Positions 57,537-58,349 of a stretch of 58,349 bases of DNA are shown piece after piece; within the stretch, counting starts at the first letter, position 1; each line of letters starts with the position of its first letter. A program made the position numbers and the translations under genes. Source of the DNA: Reclinomonas americana ATCC 50394 (taxonomy: Eukaryota > Jakobida > Jakobea > Jakobida); contig PS015039.1 in assembly GCA_048213135.1 (NCBI GenBank), positions 279,619-337,967 on the forward strand, written 5' to 3'. The notes under the pieces were generated by a model. It saw nothing but the letters and a program-made list of their open reading frames with translations. It ran no database searches and was not told the DNA's origin.

Positions 57537-58349
57537 TCATTGCATGTGATGGGGTTGGTTCGACCAGTTCCCGCCCGGCGGGTGGCCACCATCGCCGGCA
57601 AGTAGTGGTGGAGGCGTGTGGTCATCGACTTCCATGCGACGATCCCAGCCACTGCCTCCGCGGCGACGATCACCGCGATCTCGATTGTCTCGATCGCGGT
57701 CCCGATCACGCTCTCGGTCTCGATCTCGGTCGCGGTCTCGGTCGCGACCGCGGTCACGGTCACGGTCGCCCTCACGATCGCGATCACGTGAACGAGGCGG
57801 CGACTCCGACGGGCTGTGTCCTCGACGTCGCGATGGTGAGTGGCCTCGTGCCGACTGCTCTTCGTGAATGAATCTGCATTCGTTGCCCTCGCGGCAGCCA
57901 CGCGCCGAAGAGTAGAAGCGACACTTGGCAGGGATACTGGGTCGATGAGCACCGGCTCCCGACGAACGGGGTGGCGACGGTGATGGTGATCTCCTCCGTG
58001 ATTCGCGAGATGATGGCGGTGGTCCTCCACGGCCTTGCGAGTCTCCTCTATCGCGCTCCTGCACACACACACACGAGAGAGAACAGAGGACAGTGAGTAT
58101 CGCAGTGACAAGAAACGCTGTGTCGTGCACACACAAGCACTCACCGGCGAGTAACGAGGTGGCGGTCCGCCACCGTAGCGCGGGTCACCGTGAGGCGGCG
58201 AAGCATACGAGGGGATGGCGTACGGCGGGAGCTGCTGCGACGAAGGAGGCAGCGGCGGCGGTGGCGCCGGGGCACCGTACGCACCCGGATGTGCAGGTTG
58301 TGACTGCGGAGGTGGTGGTGGTGCGTACGGCGGCCGAGGACCGCCTGGC
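57537..58349 (-). CDS. CCCH zinc-finger, Arg/Asp-rich RNA-binding protein (5' partial)
   Basis: Minus-strand gene running off the right edge; stop TGA 57537. The visible part begins with a proline-rich segment (58145-58349), an intron (about 58060-58144), then an SR-like stretch and one CCCH finger (CRFYSSARGCREGNECRFIH, spacing C-x8-C-x5-C-x3-H). A long Arg-Asp dipeptide repeat follows (about 57670-57780), and a Gly/Pro-rich end. The CCCH finger with RD/RS repeats is typical of pre-mRNA processing factors; this is inferred from composition. Confidence 0.75.

Noticed and set aside
57616-57867. Plus-strand Arg/Ser-rich open frame
   Set aside because: It is the shadow of the Arg-Asp repeat of the minus-strand CCCH gene.
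1-58349. tRNA or rRNA genes, and transposase or reverse-transcriptase genes
   Set aside because: No cloverleaf-like sequences, rRNA motifs, transposase or RT motifs, or terminal inverted repeats were recognised by eye.

Overview
This is a piece of a nuclear genome from a microbial eukaryote. Nearly every gene is broken by short GT–AG introns, mostly 50–100 bp, that end in (T/C)NCAG. GC content is moderate to high, genes are packed tightly on both strands, and introns carry (GA)n, (GT)n and (CA)n microsatellites. The gene content (polybromodomain protein, ORC2, UBAP1-like, BIG-like, ERp57-like PDI, cytosolic SerRS, DTD, P5B ATPase, kinesin-like genes) is eukaryotic. I cannot name the lineage from sequence alone. 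The window is a scaffold with sixteen N runs. Three short contigs lying between N runs appear to be placed in the wrong orientation.

Layout: (+) a polybromodomain protein, cut by the left edge, runs straight into ORC2 (to 9255). (-) a UBAP1-like ESCRT-I protein (9357-10506), a DCB-HUS protein of the BIG type without a Sec7 domain (11351-14800), a nucleoredoxin-like protein (15329-17664) and a membrane-anchored PDI (18250-21034). (+) cytosolic seryl-tRNA synthetase (21304-24812), whose two middle contigs are flipped. (-) a predicted myristoylated protein (24979-26233) and a secreted PhoD-type phosphatase with EGF-like modules (26966 to about 32221). (-) two tandem kinesin-like genes (32680-37030 and 37211-43348); the second carries a large array of repeated exon pairs. 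(-) DTD (43583-44619). (+) a predicted mitochondrial membrane protein (44670-45766). (-) an Asteroid/XPG-like nuclease (45793-48890). (+) an FkbM methyltransferase (49214-51316). (-) a P5B ATPase (51396-57532) and a CCCH zinc-finger protein that runs off the right edge.

Four things stand out. (1) All six bromodomains have Phe where the acetyl-lysine-binding Asn should be. (2) Both visible nucleoredoxin active sites are CPPS, and the neighbouring PDI has SGHC in one site and apparently CGSG in the other, so each of four redox sites has lost a cysteine. (3) In the second kinesin-like gene, a unit of about 245 bp holding two small phase-1 exons that together encode 28 residues (four heptads) is repeated ten or more times. 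(4) At least thirteen introns in eight genes start with GTTGCG instead of a GTRAGT-like donor.

The genes do not form one pathway. Local themes are chromatin and replication at the left, thiol-disulfide/ER proteins in the middle, and a recently duplicated cytoskeletal gene pair at 32.7-43.4 kb. Several gene pairs share very short divergent spacers.
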